A program made the translations under genes and the position numbers. Shown here one piece after another: positions 1-8,131 of a DNA stretch of 64,000 nucleotides (positions are counted from its first letter, which is position 1; each line of letters starts with the position of its first letter). Location of the stretch: positions 1-64,000 of the forward strand of contig NZ_MCGG01000017.1 of the NCBI RefSeq assembly GCF_001746755.1. The letters run 5' to 3'. Source of the stretch: Magnetovibrio blakemorei. Its GTDB lineage: Bacteria; Pseudomonadota; Alphaproteobacteria; Rhodospirillales; Magnetovibrionaceae. The notes under the pieces were generated by a model that was not told the origin of the DNA, did not search any database, and saw only the letters and a program-made list of their open reading frames with translations.

Positions 1-245
1 GTTGCCTTCACGATTCCCCCCCAATAAATTGCGGACGTATAGTCCAAACTGACATCATCAAACAAAAAAAGACGCACGCAATGGAAGTTAAGTCGATTCT
101 TATCTACTTATTATAGCGCAACATCTAACACTGTCTGCATATCATTTTTACGAGTTACGGTAGAGTTATGGAGACATATGTGAGGTTATGGTGACTCTTA
201 TGGGGACAGTTTACTTAATCCCACCCCCACCAATAACCGGGCCCC
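1..245. other. Intergenic left edge, no gene seen
   Basis: AT-rich non-coding sequence with no open frame of credible length on either strand and no recognisable RNA gene. A stretch near 200-222 (ggggacagtttacttaatcc) resembles a motif I associate with dispersed repeats near small transposase genes in proteobacteria. This is only a recollection and nothing else in the window supports it. The region lies downstream of the minus-strand unknown gene at 246-683 and would hold its transcription end, but no convincing hairpin with a T run is visible. Confidence 0.35.
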
Positions 246-683
246 TTACCTTAGAGGCTTTGCATCCTTCGCATTGACTTCATACGAATAGCCGTTGTGG
301 TCATCGTTTTGGATGTGACCGAGCAGCAAGAGCGCGATGATGTTTCCGGCGATGATGCCTGTGTAGACCGTGTGCTCTTTGAGCTTTTGTGGCGACAGCA
401 TGGCTGTGGGTTGGTTTTTGATGTCTTTGATCAGTTCTTCCGTCATCGCTACAAGATCGTCTATGGAAAGCTCACCGGCTTTGACTTTCCGGTAGCCCAC
501 ATGGCCTGTGACCTCGGCCACCTTCACCGTGGTTTTGATGAGCTGAGGCTCAACCACGCCTGCGGTCAGTCCAATCGCGATCCCTTCAGGTTGATCATTT
601 TTATAGTAATAGGCCGCACTGACAACATGCTGGCTAAAGGCTTGGTTGTACTTTTCGAGGTATTCGTCTGCGTAGCTGTCCAT
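246..683 (-). CDS. Uncharacterised protein downstream of trpE
   Basis: A 145-residue protein I do not recognise. The N-terminal two thirds is a soluble mixed helix/strand sequence (YYYKNDQPEGIAIGLTAG at about 26-43). It is followed by one hydrophobic stretch at about 106-123 (VYTGIIAGNIIALLLLGH) that could be a single membrane helix, then a charged C-terminus. There is no signal peptide. The ATG at 683 has an AGGA nine bases upstream. It lies 75 bases downstream of the trpE stop in the same direction with no terminator between, so it may be the last gene of a trpE transcript, but nothing in the sequence links it to tryptophan synthesis. The long open frame on the opposite strand here is judged a shadow. 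Confidence 0.6.
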   Translation of the reverse strand: MDSYADEYLEKYNQAFSQHVVSAAYYYKNDQPEGIAIGLTAGVVEPQLIKTTVKVAEVTGHVGYRKVKAGELSIDDLVAMTEELIKDIKNQPTAMLSPQKLKEHTVYTGIIAGNIIALLLLGHIQNDDHNGYSYEVNAKDAKPLR

Positions 684-758
684 GGGAAGGTATCCTGTCG
701 CTTGGTCGAGTTGGAGAAGCCCTCTTCCCGGCCCGTCGCTTTGCGCTCACTAGTGGGT

Positions 759-2291
759 TTAGTTGTTGCGCCGGGCGTAGCGCACCGCTTCCTGGGCGGC
801 GCGGATGAGGGCTTTGGCTTTGTTGCAGCTTTCCTGGTATTCGCCTTCCGCCGTGGAATCCGCGACCACGCCGCCGCCCGCTTGGGCGTAGAGCCAGCCG
901 TCTTTGATGACCGCGGTGCGCAGCGCAATGCAGGTGTCCATGTCGCCGTCGGCACCGAAATAGCCGATGCACCCGGCATAGATGCCGCGCTTTTCCGGTT
1001 CCAGTTCGTCGATGATTTCCATGGCGCGGACTTTGGGCGCACCGGACGTGGTTCCGGCGGGAAAGCCTGCGTAAAGAGCATCAATGGCGTCTTTGTCGGG
1101 GGCGATTTTACCTTCCACGTTGGACACGATGTGCATGACGTGGCTGTAGCGTTCAATCAAATAGCTGTCGGTGACTTTGACCGAGCCCACCTGGGCGACA
1201 CGGCCCACATCGTTGCGACCCAAGTCCAACAGCATCAGGTGCTCGGCGCGCTCTTTGGGGTCGGCCAGCAGGTCTTCTTCCAAGGCTTTGTCTTCGCTGG
1301 GCGTGGTGCCGCGCGGGCGGGTTCCGGCGATAGGGCGAATGGTGACGGTGCCCCCCCGCAACCGGACCAAGATTTCCGGGCTGGAGCCCGCCACCTGAAA
1401 GCCGCCGAAGTTCAAATAAAACAAAAACGGCGACGGGTTGATGCGCCGGAGCGAGCGATAAAACGCAAACGGCGGCAAGCTGAACGGCAGTTTAAAACGC
1501 TGGCTCAGCACCACTTGGAAGATGTCGCCCGCCAAGATGTACTCTTTGGCCTTTTCGACCATGGTGGCGAACGCCGATTTTTCCATGTTGGACACGGGTT
1601 CGGGCAGGTCCAGCGTTTCTTCCAACACCGGCTGCGGCGGCAAGGCGCTTTCAAAGTCGGACACGGTTTTGGCCAGACGCGCCTGGGCCGCGTCAAAGGC
1701 CTCAGTGGCGCTAACACCGTCGCGGGGATAAACCGGGGTAACGACAAACACCACGTCGGACGCGTTGTCGAAAATCGAAATCACCGTGGGGCGCAAAAAC
1801 ATCCCGTCGGGCACATTCAAAACGTCGGGGTTGGCGTCGGGAATGTTTTCCACCAAACGCACGCTGTCGTAAGATAAATACCCGATCAACCCGGTCGCCA
1901 TAGGCGGCAGTTCGCCGTGTGCGCCCGCGGGCGGCATCTTGATTTGGCTTTCCGCCAACAAGGCGCGCAGAGATTTCAGCGTGCCTTCGCGTGCGGCCAC
2001 CGGACAGGTTTGAAAGGCATTGGGGTCCGTCAGCGCGTCTCTATTGATTTCGGCGCTGTTGCCCGTTGCCCGCCACACCACATCGGGACGACAACCGACA
2101 AACGAATAACGTCCCCGGTTGGCCCCGCCTTCCACCGATTCCAGCAAAAAGCCCAAATCCTTGGCCCCCACCAACTTGAGATAGGCGGAAACGGGCGTGT
2201 CGAGATCGCCCACCAGCGTGGTCCACACCACTTGGGCCTGGCCCGCGCTGTAGGTCTTTTCAAAGTCGGAAATGCCCGGGTTCAGATCCAT
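759..2291 (-). CDS. trpE: Anthranilate synthase component I
   Basis: Full-length (510 residues) chorismate-binding subunit of anthranilate synthase. With the TrpG amidotransferase it converts chorismate and glutamine to anthranilate, the first committed step of tryptophan synthesis. The N-terminal regulatory domain carries the LLESVE motif (49-54) typical of the tryptophan feedback site. The catalytic domain shows IAGTRPRG (321-328), LLDLGRNDVGRV (354-365) and SGAPKVRAMEIIDELEP (416-432). The ATG at 2291 lies 24 bases after the stop of the PpiD-like gene, so the two are probably cotranscribed. trpE is separated from trpGDC (from 10305, opposite strand), a split arrangement common in alphaproteobacteria. 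Identification is secure. Confidence 0.96.
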   Translation of the reverse strand: MDLNPGISDFEKTYSAGQAQVVWTTLVGDLDTPVSAYLKLVGAKDLGFLLESVEGGANRGRYSFVGCRPDVVWRATGNSAEINRDALTDPNAFQTCPVAAREGTLKSLRALLAESQIKMPPAGAHGELPPMATGLIGYLSYDSVRLVENIPDANPDVLNVPDGMFLRPTVISIFDNASDVVFVVTPVYPRDGVSATEAFDAAQARLAKTVSDFESALPPQPVLEETLDLPEPVSNMEKSAFATMVEKAKEYILAGDIFQVVLSQRFKLPFSLPPFAFYRSLRRINPSPFLFYLNFGGFQVAGSSPEILVRLRGGTVTIRPIAGTRPRGTTPSEDKALEEDLLADPKERAEHLMLLDLGRNDVGRVAQVGSVKVTDSYLIERYSHVMHIVSNVEGKIAPDKDAIDALYAGFPAGTTSGAPKVRAMEIIDELEPEKRGIYAGCIGYFGADGDMDTCIALRTAVIKDGWLYAQAGGGVVADSTAEGEYQESCNKAKALIRAAQEAVRYARRNN

Positions 2292-2314
2292 AATCGGCGT
2301 GTTCCTGTACCCGC

Positions 2315-4207
2315 TTAGAAGGCGTCTGCGATAGCGTTGTGGTTGATGGTGACGTCATACACGCCTTCCAACGCAAAGGCCAACTGCGACAACAAGTCCC
2401 CTTGCAGGTCGCCTCTGGCTTTGTCAGCGACGGCCTTGTATTCGGCGCTTTCGATGTTGGAGTTGGCCTGGACGATGTCCGTCAAACGCGCCACAGTGTG
2501 TGCGCCGGTGCCAGCCGCCGAGGCCACACCGCCGGAAGACAAGGTGAACAGTTCGCGGATCAGGTTGGCGGGCAAGGCATTGTTTTGCAAGCCTTTACCT
2601 TCACGGGTGAAGGGCTGGGTGGTGGTGGCGCTAAACCCAATGGCCGCGGCCACGTCGGCAGCGCTTTCGCCCGCCGTCATGCGGTCCTTGGCGACCTGGG
2701 CCAGCCCCGCCGCCATTTGGCTGCGTTGTTGATTGCTCCAGGCCTCGCTCACGTCTTTCATGACGGTGTCCAGCGGACGCAACGCGGGCGGCGTGACGCC
2801 ATCCAAGCGCACCACAACAAACGCTTTTCCGTCAGCGACTTCGGTCATTTGGCTGTCTTGCCCATCCGTCAGCTTAAAGGCCTCCCGAGCCAAATCTGGA
2901 CCGTAAGGTGCGTCGACGGCTTTCCCGTCTGGACCCAAACCCTGAGCATCAAGGGCAGCAACGTGAATGGCCTGCAACCCCACCGAGGTTGCCGCTTCTT
3001 CAAACGTCATGCCGCCGCCCAACTTGTCTTCGACCTGGTTCGACAGTTCGTACAAAGCGGTCAGCGCACGCTCGATCTTGGCTTTTTGGGTCAATTCATC
3101 CTTCACGTCGGCCAACGCTTTGACCACCGTCGGCTGAATGTCCACCACTTCAAACACATGCCAGCCCAGCGGGCTTTGCAGCACGTCTGAGCGCCCGCCC
3201 TTGGGCAGGGCAAACACCGCCGTGGCGATGTCGGGGCTCAAGTTCGAAGCATCTGACGTGGTGAAGGCGCCAATGTCGACCATCGCCGGGTTTGCGCCCA
3301 CTTCGGCGGCAACCTCGGTCATGGATTTGCCGCCATCCAACAGCGCCTTGGCTTTGGTGGCGGTGGCTTCGTCTTGGACCAACACTTGGCGCAGGGTGCG
3401 TTTTTCCGGGGTCAGGAATTCTCCTTCATGTTCGTCATAGGCGGCCTGCAATTCAGCATCGCTGAGCGTAATGGTGTCGGCAATGGTGGAGGCCTCCAAA
3501 ACGATGGCGGTGAGTTTCCGATATTCCGGCGCCATGAAGTTGGCGGCGTTATCCGTATGGAATTTGGCCAGCTCTTCGGGGCTTGGCGTTTTCACGTTGA
3601 GCAAGCTGGCGTGTTCGATGCGAATCACATCGGCGCGGCGCTGTTCGGCGGCAAAGCTGTACAGCGCGTCAACCAAGCCCTTAGGCGCTAACACGCCATC
3701 ACGAATGGGGCTCAAAAACTGCTGGCGGGCGATGTTTTGACGCACCCGGGCGACGTAGCTGTTTTCGTTAAAGCCGCTGCGGCTCAAGGTGCTGATGAAA
3801 ATGTTGCGATCAAAGCGCCCCGCTTCATTGAAAAATTCCGGCGTCTTGTGAATTTCATCGAGAATCTGCTGATCTGAGACATAAATGCCTAAGCTCTTCG
3901 CCCCTTCGTTGATCAAGGCGGTTTGGGCCAAACGGCTCACCAGCAAATTGCCGACACCCATGGCCTGGGCTTGCTCGCGGCTGATCTCTTGACCGAACAT
4001 TTGCGACATGCGCTGCAATTCGCGGGTGAATTCGGCGCGGTATTGCTCCACCGAAATGTCCGTTTTACCGACCGACGCCACGGAAGTATTGGCCGCGCGG
4101 CCGCGAAAAATATCGCCGATGCCCCAGGCAGCGAAACTCAAAATCAAAAGGCCCAAAAGCAACTTGATAAAGATGGTGTTCGCAGATTTGCGCATGAAAT
4201 CGAGCAT
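2315..4207 (-). CDS. ppiD: PpiD/SurA-type periplasmic peptidyl-prolyl isomerase
   Basis: A 630-residue membrane-anchored foldase. One membrane helix near residues 12-30 (FIKLLLGLLILSFAAWGIG) follows a short cytoplasmic start (MLDFMRKSANT), the PpiD topology. The SurA-like N-terminal chaperone region (about 35-240) is followed by a parvulin PpiC domain at about 255-370 (EKRTLRQVLV, then SPLGWHVFEV) and a second helical chaperone lobe. In this family it assists folding of newly exported outer-membrane and periplasmic proteins at the inner membrane. It sits directly upstream of trpE, 24 bases apart. The start could also be the ATG four codons further in. The family assignment is firm; orthology to E. 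coli PpiD is by architecture. Confidence 0.88.
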   Translation of the reverse strand: MLDFMRKSANTIFIKLLLGLLILSFAAWGIGDIFRGRAANTSVASVGKTDISVEQYRAEFTRELQRMSQMFGQEISREQAQAMGVGNLLVSRLAQTALINEGAKSLGIYVSDQQILDEIHKTPEFFNEAGRFDRNIFISTLSRSGFNENSYVARVRQNIARQQFLSPIRDGVLAPKGLVDALYSFAAEQRRADVIRIEHASLLNVKTPSPEELAKFHTDNAANFMAPEYRKLTAIVLEASTIADTITLSDAELQAAYDEHEGEFLTPEKRTLRQVLVQDEATATKAKALLDGGKSMTEVAAEVGANPAMVDIGAFTTSDASNLSPDIATAVFALPKGGRSDVLQSPLGWHVFEVVDIQPTVVKALADVKDELTQKAKIERALTALYELSNQVEDKLGGGMTFEEAATSVGLQAIHVAALDAQGLGPDGKAVDAPYGPDLAREAFKLTDGQDSQMTEVADGKAFVVVRLDGVTPPALRPLDTVMKDVSEAWSNQQRSQMAAGLAQVAKDRMTAGESAADVAAAIGFSATTTQPFTREGKGLQNNALPANLIRELFTLSSGGVASAAGTGAHTVARLTDIVQANSNIESAEYKAVADKARGDLQGDLLSQLAFALEGVYDVTINHNAIADAF

Positions 4208-4386
4208 GACGGCCAGGTATCCTAAATAAAGGTCTTATATTTCAAAGAGCCGAAGTGCTCCTTGACGAATGGATGCGCATCATAAAAGGGGGGCGGTGGC
4301 GGAGCAAGCGGCGAATGCACACATTTCACGTTCTGCGCATTAAGCGTCTTCTTCAGCCTCTTATCAGGCACACCCGACAGCAAAGC

Positions 4387-4414
4387 TTGTCAGTGCACGG
4401 CGATTTGCTAAGAT
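4387..4414 (+). promoter_or_regulatory. Sigma70-like promoter for small membrane protein gene
   Basis: TTGTCA (4387-4392) and TAAGAT (4409-4414) are separated by 16 bases and lie about 45 bases upstream of the ATG at 4460. Recognised by eye only. It fits a dedicated promoter for the isolated gene at 4460. Confidence 0.35.
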
Positions 4415-4459
4415 AACTGTCTGTAAGTCCGTTCAAGGTATTTTGTGGGAGAGAGTATT

Positions 4460-4657
4460 ATGATTGTTTTACGTCTTGCCGTGTTTTTGATGGCCCTGAT
4501 CGTCTTCGTGGGCGTCTTGGTTCTGTGCGTGTTGACCATGCCGCTTGGCTTGAACAACGCCATGGGCATCATCGGCGCAGCGGGTTTGGGAACGCTTATT
4601 TCCATTCCCGTTACCTATTTTGTTGCCAAAAAAATGTCCGAAGGCATGAAGGTCTAA
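4460..4657 (+). CDS. Small two-helix membrane protein
   Basis: A 65-residue protein made almost entirely of two hydrophobic segments: about 2-28 (IVLRLAVFLMALIVFVGVLV) and about 35-53 (MGIIGAAGLGTLISIPVTYF). A short basic tail KKMSEGMKV follows. The ATG at 4460 is chosen because GGGAGAGA lies just upstream; an in-frame GTG at 4445 would add five residues without its own ribosome site. The gene stands alone, with its own likely promoter upstream and a rho-independent terminator just downstream, which makes expression likely. I do not recognise the family and propose no function beyond an inner-membrane location. Confidence 0.65.
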   Translation: MIVLRLAVFLMALIVFVGVLVLCVLTMPLGLNNAMGIIGAAGLGTLISIPVTYFVAKKMSEGMKV

Positions 4658-4681
4658 CCGTTCCCCTTCATGTTTCATTTA

Positions 4682-4720
4682 AAGCGGCGCACGACATTTC
4701 GGTCGGGCGCCGCTTTTTTT
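4682..4720 (+). terminator. Rho-independent terminator
   Basis: AAGCGGCGC pairs with GCGCCGCTT across a loop of about 14 bases and runs into eight T residues. It lies 25 bases after the stop of the small membrane protein gene at 4460-4657. Confidence 0.85.
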
Positions 4721-4754
4721 GTCTTGGATTCGGGGGCCCGGATTCGCATGAGGG

Positions 4755-5633
4755 TTATTGAAACACCACCGTTTTAACACCGTTCAACAGAACCCGACGT
4801 TCGCAGTGATAGGTGATTGCGCGCGCCAAAACTTGGTTTTCGATGTTGCGCCCCAAGGCGACCAGTTGATCAGGGGTTTGCGCGTGGGTCACGCGCACGG
4901 TGTCTTGTTCGATAATGGGGCCTTCATCCAAGGATTCCGTCACATAATGAGCGGTCGCCCCGATCACCTTCACACCGCGCTCATGGGCTTGATGATAGGG
5001 CTTTGCGCCTTTGAAACTGGGCAAAAACGAATGATGAATATTGATGGCGCTACCGCTTAAGTAGCGACACAGGTCGGGCGACAAAATCTGCATGTATCTG
5101 GCCAGCACCACCAGTTCCGTTTTGGTGTCTTCGATCAAGGCCCGCAAGGCGTCTTCCTGGGCGGCCTTGGTGTCCTTGCTCACCGGCAGATGGTGAAACG
5201 CAATCCCATACATATTCGCCAGCGGTTGCAGCTCCAGATGATTGGAAACGACGCCCACCACATCCATGGGAATGGCGTTGATGGAATGCTGGTACAGCAA
5301 ATCGTTCAGACAGTGGCCGAACTTGGAAACCATCAACAAAACCTTGGGACGCTGGCTGGCGCTGTGCATGGCCCATTCCATGCCAAAGCGCATGCCAATA
5401 CCCTGAAAAGCCGTTGAGAGGCCATCCGGTGACGGGCTGTTCGCCCCCCGGGAAAACACCGTGCGCATAAAAAATCGGCTGGTCAGGCTGTCGTCAAACT
5501 GCGCTGCTTCTAAAATATTGCAGTCGTTTTGGAGCAAAAAACCAGACACTGCGGCAACAATGCCCATGGTATCGGGACACGACAGGGTGAGGATTTGGGT
5601 CTGTGCATCAAAGTTCAAGGTATAGCCCTTCAT
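4755..5633 (-). CDS. purU: Formyltetrahydrofolate deformylase
   Basis: A 292-residue PurU that hydrolyses 10-formyl-THF to formate and THF. The N-terminal ACT domain (about 8-85) carries LSCPDTMGIVAAVSGFL. The C-terminal formyl-transferase-fold hydrolase domain (about 95-290) shows the conserved NIHHSFLPSFKGAKPYHQA near 208-226 and IGATAHYVTESLDEGPII near 235-252. The catalytic Asn-His-Asp set of the family is therefore represented (N of INIHHS, H of TAHYV, D of LDEGP). It is monocistronic, with the ceramidase-family gene about 100 bases upstream on the same strand. No riboswitch could be convincingly assigned to the leader. Identification is secure. Confidence 0.94.
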   Translation of the reverse strand: MKGYTLNFDAQTQILTLSCPDTMGIVAAVSGFLLQNDCNILEAAQFDDSLTSRFFMRTVFSRGANSPSPDGLSTAFQGIGMRFGMEWAMHSASQRPKVLLMVSKFGHCLNDLLYQHSINAIPMDVVGVVSNHLELQPLANMYGIAFHHLPVSKDTKAAQEDALRALIEDTKTELVVLARYMQILSPDLCRYLSGSAINIHHSFLPSFKGAKPYHQAHERGVKVIGATAHYVTESLDEGPIIEQDTVRVTHAQTPDQLVALGRNIENQVLARAITYHCERRVLLNGVKTVVFQ

Positions 5634-5738
5634 AGCCCAAATTCTGTGGCTTTCAGCGGTGATGGGACCCCTTTATAGACAGGTTCCTCTCCACTTGAAA
5701 AGCCCTACCGCTTGCCTTGGCCCTTGACCGCCCCCTGT

Positions 5739-6398
5739 TCACCCCAACGCACCCCGGCGCGCCTGCATATAGGCTTTGCCAACCAGATACAGCGCCACCC
5801 CGTTCAGAGTGTGCCATAAAAAGTGGCTGCCAATGCTGAGCCACGCGCAGACCATTTGATCAATGGTGCGAAACGTCAGCGAAACCGCAAATACCGCTGC
5901 CGCAATCAGCATCAAGTCGGCACCCGGATGTTTGCGCATCACCATGGCCCCGCCCATGGCGGTGAGCGCCGCAAAGGGCGGTATATAGCCTGCACTGCCG
6001 TTTAAAACTTCATTGGGCACGGCCACGTCCACCACGCCTGACAGACCTAAAAACGCCAGCACCCCCGCAACACTGGAAATCTTATTGAAGCCAAAGAAAC
6101 GCTGCAGGGCGAAAAACAAAAACGCGTGAATGAAAATTGCAATGGGGATCACGTCGGCCATCATGGCCCAACGGGTGGCGACGGTGTGAAACAAACCACT
6201 GCCGATGCCGATCAGCCCCACCAACGCCATCAACAACGTGCCGCTTTTGTCTAAATTTGGGGTTTTGTCGGCGTGGTGATGCCAGCACAACCACGCGGCA
6301 AACAAAAAGGCCAAATTGGTGACGGCATTCAGCGGTTCACTCCACAGTCCCGGCTGGGTCCGTTCACAGTAAATATCAATATAGGCATTCAAATCCAT
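5739..6398 (-). CDS. Ceramidase-family integral membrane hydrolase
   Basis: A 219-residue multi-pass membrane protein with about seven hydrophobic segments. The N-terminal DIYCERTQPGLWSEPLNAVT (9-28) matches the signature of the alkaline ceramidase/PAQR-like superfamily (Pfam ceramidase). Histidines expected to bind zinc are visible in GSGLFHTVATRW and in GSHFLWHTLNGVALY. Family members hydrolyse amide bonds of ceramide-like lipids, but bacterial members have little experimental support, so the substrate is unknown. The ATG at 6398 has GGA nine bases upstream; a TTG at 6419 would add seven residues and overlap the preceding terminator, so it is rejected. Confidence 0.8.
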   Translation of the reverse strand: MDLNAYIDIYCERTQPGLWSEPLNAVTNLAFLFAAWLCWHHHADKTPNLDKSGTLLMALVGLIGIGSGLFHTVATRWAMMADVIPIAIFIHAFLFFALQRFFGFNKISSVAGVLAFLGLSGVVDVAVPNEVLNGSAGYIPPFAALTAMGGAMVMRKHPGADLMLIAAAVFAVSLTFRTIDQMVCAWLSIGSHFLWHTLNGVALYLVGKAYMQARRGALG

Positions 6399-6411
6399 AG
6401 CTTCATATCCA

Positions 6412-6447
6412 CAAAACAAAACGGAGTCGCTTAAGTTGCGACCCCGT
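6412..6447 (-). terminator. Rho-independent terminator ending the copZ operon
   Basis: On the minus strand ACGGGGTCGC pairs with GCGACTCCGT (one mismatch) around a seven-base loop and runs into TTTTGTTTT. It follows the stop of the secreted protein gene at 6476-7174 by 28 bases and precedes the ceramidase-family gene, separating the two transcripts. Confidence 0.8.
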
Positions 6448-6475
6448 CTTGTACGGCAGTATGGTAACGGTTCTT

Positions 6476-7174
6476 TTACAGTGCGCCCAGAACTTCGCCT
6501 AAGTCTTGCCCCGCGTTGACGGCGATTTTCGCCACGATCAAGCGATATGCGCCGATGGCTTTGGTGTAAGCGGCTTCGGCCACCGTCATGGCGCGCATGT
6601 GATCGCCAATCGCCACATCGCGGGTGTCGTCATAGCGTTGCTGCGCATCCAAAAGGATCAAACGCTCATCTTGCCAAGCGGTTTTGGCAGCTTCAAGGGC
6701 GGTCCAGGCGGTGCCCAACGCTTGCACCAAATCAGCCGGCGTTCCTTGGGGCGGACTCATCGCTTGCAATGGAGCATCGGGGGGCATCACCAACGGATCA
6801 TCAAGTTCTAGCCCCGACAATGCGCCCAACTTGGTGCGCAGAGACACATTTTCCTCCAAGCGCACGGCATGCTCGGCCAGGACCTTTTGCGTGCTCAGAT
6901 CAACAGCCGCCAATTGCGCCGCATCCCCGCCCGACGCGATGACCTCTTGCTTGGCGAACAAGGCCCCGGTGCGTAGCTCGTTCATGTTTTGCACCATCAA
7001 CTCAGATACGTGCAAGTCGTAATACAGCGCCAACGCTTCCAGCTTTTGGGCGGCGGGGGCATCCTTCATCTGGCTGACCAACGCCACATCGGTTTGTGGT
7101 GCTTGCGCGTGCGCGACTTGGCCACAGGACAAGATTATCGCAAAAACACTCAGGCTCATCAGTATACGGTGCAT
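6476..7174 (-). CDS. Uncharacterised secreted alpha-helical protein in copZ operon
   Basis: A 232-residue protein with a clear Sec signal peptide (MHRILMSLSVFAIILSCG, then cleavage near HAQ-AP at about 24). The mature part is predicted by eye to be almost entirely helical: Ala/Leu/Glu-rich heptads at 35-125, then a Pro-rich linker (LVMPPDAPLQAMSPPQGTP, about 128-146), then a second helical block. No Cys, His or Met cluster that would clearly bind metal is present in the mature part. The ATG at 7174 is fixed by an excellent AGGAGGGG seven bases upstream. It follows the thioredoxin-like gene by 11 bases and is the last gene before the terminator at 6412, so it belongs to the CueR-promoter operon. 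Function unknown. Confidence 0.72.
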   Translation of the reverse strand: MHRILMSLSVFAIILSCGQVAHAQAPQTDVALVSQMKDAPAAQKLEALALYYDLHVSELMVQNMNELRTGALFAKQEVIASGGDAAQLAAVDLSTQKVLAEHAVRLEENVSLRTKLGALSGLELDDPLVMPPDAPLQAMSPPQGTPADLVQALGTAWTALEAAKTAWQDERLILLDAQQRYDDTRDVAIGDHMRAMTVAEAAYTKAIGAYRLIVAKIAVNAGQDLGEVLGAL

Positions 7175-7185
7175 GGGTCCCCTCC

Positions 7186-7725
7186 TCACTTGCCGCTGCG
7201 CACAAAGGTGAGGAACGACGTTCCATCCTTATAGGCTTCGCTGGTCACATACCGCCCGGCAGTCATGAAAATACCCGGTTCTTGATAGCCGGTGAGACGC
7301 AGAACATCTTTGCCGTCTTTGTCGTAATAGACAAACAGCGGCGTCGCCCGGGCGCGCATTTGGGCGGCATACTGCTTTTCCGTGGTGGCTTCGCCGTCAT
7401 GACCAATGACTTCCAAATCGCCTTTGATGTTGATTTCGAACAACACAAAATGGGCCCCATACAGTTCCGTCACTTGAGGATGAGGAAACACACGCGTGTG
7501 CATTTTCGCACAATAGGGGCAACCGTTTTGACCAAACATAACAACCAAGGTTTTACCCTGTTCCGCCGCCGCAGCGACTTCTGCGGGAATGTCATAATCC
7601 AACGGTTGAATGATGAATTGTTCAGGGCCGCCCGCCGCACCGACCGGGGCCGGAACCAACACGGCAAACAGCACAAAAACAGACATCGCCGCGCCCAGCG
7701 CAGCCCTTAAAGTCGCCTTCAACAT
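7186..7725 (-). CDS. Exported thioredoxin-fold protein (SoxW-like), copZ operon
   Basis: A 179-residue exported thioredoxin-fold protein. The signal peptide or anchor covers about 1-30 (AAMSVFVLFAVLVPAPVGA). The active site C69-P-Y-C72 sits in VVMFGQNGCPYCAKMH, and the cis-Pro loop appears in RARATPLFVYYD. The C-terminal GRYVTSEAYKDGTSFLTF resembles SoxW-type periplasmic thioredoxins. The ATG at 7725 has GAGGGAAC directly upstream; a longer frame upstream lacks a ribosome site and starts in the copZ spacer. It lies 37 bases downstream of copZ without a terminator, so it is probably induced by copper through the CueR promoter at 8020-8050. A role in keeping copper-exposed periplasmic thiols reduced is inference. 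Confidence 0.82.
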   Translation of the reverse strand: MLKATLRAALGAAMSVFVLFAVLVPAPVGAAGGPEQFIIQPLDYDIPAEVAAAAEQGKTLVVMFGQNGCPYCAKMHTRVFPHPQVTELYGAHFVLFEINIKGDLEVIGHDGEATTEKQYAAQMRARATPLFVYYDKDGKDVLRLTGYQEPGIFMTAGRYVTSEAYKDGTSFLTFVRSGK

Positions 7726-7762
7726 GTTCCCTCTTCTCCCCAAAACAGTTGATCGTGGTATT

Positions 7763-7963
7763 TTACGCCGCGCCCGCGTATTCAAACCCGGCGTCTGTAA
7801 CCGCTTGTTTGACGGTTGCTTCATCAGCCCCGCTGACGCTCACAGATTTGGCTTCCAAATTGACGTCAACCTGAGCCCCCGGCGCAGCATCGATAATGGC
7901 GTTGGTGACGGACTTTGCACAACCGCCGCAAGTCATGCCGTTTACTTTGTAAATCTTGCTCAT
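7763..7963 (-). CDS. copZ: CopZ-type copper chaperone (HMA domain)
   Basis: A 66-residue single heavy-metal-associated domain. The metal site is GMTCGGC with C12 and C15. The rest follows the ferredoxin-like beta-alpha-beta-beta-alpha-beta pattern (VTNAIIDAAPGAQVDVNLEA, then VSVSGADEATVKQAVTDAGF). Such proteins carry Cu(I) in the cytoplasm to P-type ATPases or regulators. It is first in a run with the thioredoxin-like and secreted helical genes. A CueR-class promoter with a 19-bp spacer lies 57 bases upstream (8020-8050). Its usual client, a CopA ATPase, is not intact in this window; only a remnant lies near 10 kb. Confidence 0.92.
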   Translation of the reverse strand: MSKIYKVNGMTCGGCAKSVTNAIIDAAPGAQVDVNLEAKSVSVSGADEATVKQAVTDAGFEYAGAA

Positions 7964-8019
7964 CTTCTAACCTTTCGTAGCATCAGGCTACAGCACAATT
8001 TTGAATCTATACAACAATC

Positions 8020-8050
8020 AAGATAACCCTTCCCGTTCTGGGAAGGTCAA
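8020..8050 (-). promoter_or_regulatory. CueR-type promoter/operator of the copZ operon
   Basis: On the minus strand TTGACC (8045-8050) and TATCTT (8020-8025) are separated by exactly 19 bases. That overlong spacer is the hallmark of MerR-family promoters. It contains a dyad, CTTCCC..GGGAAGG, matching the ACCTTCC..GGAAGGT operator class of CueR. The arrangement is the same as at 10172-10202. Copper induction is inferred from this and from the linked cueR. Confidence 0.85.
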
Positions 8051-8131
8051 GAACAAACACTTCATTGTTGCACGGTCATTGTTGATTTTGCACAAAAGCG
8101 TCCAATGCTGCGTTGCGGTGAATTTTTTCAC

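Noticed and set aside
297-1877. 526-codon open frame on the plus strand
   Set aside because: It lies antisense to trpE and its downstream neighbour, whose codons explain it. The product is a low-complexity His/Arg/Gly-rich string with no domain.
5634-5738. Possible glycine or tetrahydrofolate riboswitch upstream of purU
   Set aside because: GGAGAG and ACCGCTGAAAG recall a glycine aptamer, but the CTCTCAGG block and a proper second stem are missing, and the leader after a likely TATAAA is too short.
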